From the IMG/VR virus record IMGVR_UViG_3300042540_001613, positions 1-21,870 of that record: a stretch of 21,870 nucleotides of DNA; one strand, given 5' to 3'. This document shows positions 21,073-21,870 of this stretch, piece after piece; position 1 is the stretch's first letter; each line of letters starts with the position of its first letter. Below the pieces are notes generated by a model that was not told the DNA's origin, did no database searches, and was given only the letters and a program-made list of their open reading frames with translations. Made by a program: the position numbers and the translations under genes. The DNA is from a virus.

Positions 21073-21870
21073 TTTTCTTGCTATTTTCGACCTTGACGGC
21101 GTACTCATAGAGTCGCGAGATGTCCACTTCGATTCACTAAATATTGCCTTAAGTCGAATTGATTCGAAGTATGTAATAACCAGGGACGAACACTTATCAA
21201 AATACGATGGCCTTGGGACAACCACAAAGCTGAAAATGCTTACTGACGAAAAAGGCCTTCCAGAGTCAAATCATCAAAGAATATGGGAAGATAAACAACA
21301 AGCGACATTAAAGATACTGTCACAATTTCCCAAGAATTATATAGCCATTGACATCATGCAGACGCTTAAAGAGCGTGGCTGGAAGATTGCTGTTGCGAGC
21401 AATGCAATTAGAGATACCGTAATTACAGCGCTGGATGCGATTGGCGTACTTCGTTACGTTAGCTACATAATGAGCAATGAAGATGTAAAGCATCATAAAC
21501 CTCATCCAGAAATGTATTGGCAATGTATTGTTTCATTAGATTCAACCCCTGCAAATACTATAATTATTGAGGATTCACATATCGGCAGGGAAGGCGCACT
21601 TAGTTCTGGCGCGAATCTTCATGCTATTAAAAATGCCAACGATTTAAACAAAGAGCGTTTGATGCGATTTGTTGACGAAATAGAAACACGCGGCAAAAGA
21701 CCTGTCGCCTGGAGGAACGAAAAAATGAATGTTCTCATACCAATGGCTGGCGCTGGTTCGCGTTTTGCACAGGCTGGATACACATTTCCTAAACCGTTAA
21801 TAGAGGTAAATGGAAAGCCGATGATTCAGGTTGTTGTAGAGAACCTGAATATTGATGCACACTATATTTT
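21062..21870 (+). CDS. HAD-family phosphatase fused in frame to a nucleotidyltransferase (cut by window edge)
   Basis: An open frame runs from the ATG at 21062 to the window edge without a stop. Residues 1-~215 are a full HAD hydrolase: motif I FDLDGVLIES (Asp10, Asp12), motif II VASN (Ser113), motif III HHKPHPEMY (Lys146), motif IV IIIEDSHIGREGA (Glu170, Asp171), with a helical cap at about 20-90, like beta-phosphoglucomutase/phosphoglycolate phosphatase types. From Met222 a sugar-phosphate nucleotidyltransferase starts: MNVLIPMAGAGSRF, then FPKPLIEVNGKPM. HAD and nucleotidyltransferase steps would together turn a sugar phosphate into a nucleotide sugar for the neighbouring glycosyltransferases. 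A GGAGG at 21711-21715 stands 9 nt before the in-frame ATG at 21725, so the second part may also be made alone. The remainder lies outside the window. Confidence 0.82.
   Translation, partial: MKSNFLAIFDLDGVLIESRDVHFDSLNIALSRIDSKYVITRDEHLSKYDGLGTTTKLKMLTDEKGLPESNHQRIWEDKQQATLKILSQFPKNYIAIDIMQTLKERGWKIAVASNAIRDTVITALDAIGVLRYVSYIMSNEDVKHHKPHPEMYWQCIVSLDSTPANTIIIEDSHIGREGALSSGANLHAIKNANDLNKERLMRFVDEIETRGKRPVAWRNEKMNVLIPMAGAGSRFAQAGYTFPKPLIEVNGKPMIQVVVENLNIDAHYI

Noticed and set aside
20794-21225. Minus-strand frame across the GT-A and HAD genes
   Set aside because: Antisense to two recognisable enzyme genes in a continuous plus-strand operon.
1-21870. tRNA, rRNA, integrase, attachment sites or insertion sequences
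   Set aside because: I looked for these by eye and saw none; short tRNA-like folds cannot be fully excluded without a covariance search.

Overview
The window is part of a tailed-phage (Caudoviricetes) genome. The evidence is a run of tail-fibre and virion-adhesion genes (two very long repetitive fibres with Mtd-like N-termini, a third fibre, several short fibre-associated proteins), a small r1t-type holin, and tightly packed genes joined by ATGA and TAATG overlaps. No rRNA, tRNA, integrase, CRISPR or transposon was seen. The host is not shown directly. Many phage 2OG-Fe(II) oxygenases together with glycosyltransferases are typical of environmental aquatic phages, and r1t holins are common in phages of Gram-positive and actinobacterial hosts, so an aquatic actinobacterial host is possible but only an inference.

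Layout, left to right. (1) Positions 1-6623, all minus strand: an accessory block with five recognisable 2OG-Fe(II) dioxygenase genes and a sixth probable one cut by the left edge, a glutathione-peroxidase-fold protein lacking key catalytic residues, a DUF6065-like protein, a Rossmann-like protein and three small unknown proteins. (2) Positions 6665-18950, minus strand: the adhesion block. A three-gene unit occurs twice: a short fibre-associated protein, then a giant fibre starting with an Mtd-like domain, then a small fibronectin-III protein with a (Y/F)FPP repeat tail. One short gene of this unit, at 9853-10032, is only 59 codons long and easily missed. Upstream lie another fibre (16929-18248) and two small virion proteins. 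(3) Positions 19020-19235: the holin. (4) From 19314 to the right edge, plus strand: a divergent sugar block with a GT-B glycosyltransferase, a GT-A-like glycosyltransferase, and a HAD phosphatase whose reading frame runs without a stop into a nucleotidyltransferase.

Transcription of the minus block runs from the holin leftwards through the fibres into the oxygenases. One reading is that fibre, oxygenase and glycosyltransferase genes form one functional unit: long Thr/Ser/Asn-rich fibres and proline-repeat stalks made beside a set of prolyl-hydroxylase-like enzymes, with a sugar-activation and transfer block adjacent. That these enzymes modify the virion fibres is my inference; modification of host surface or host metabolites is an alternative.

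The largest non-coding stretch is 10033-10222 (AT-rich, 190 bp). No gap exceeds 300 bp.
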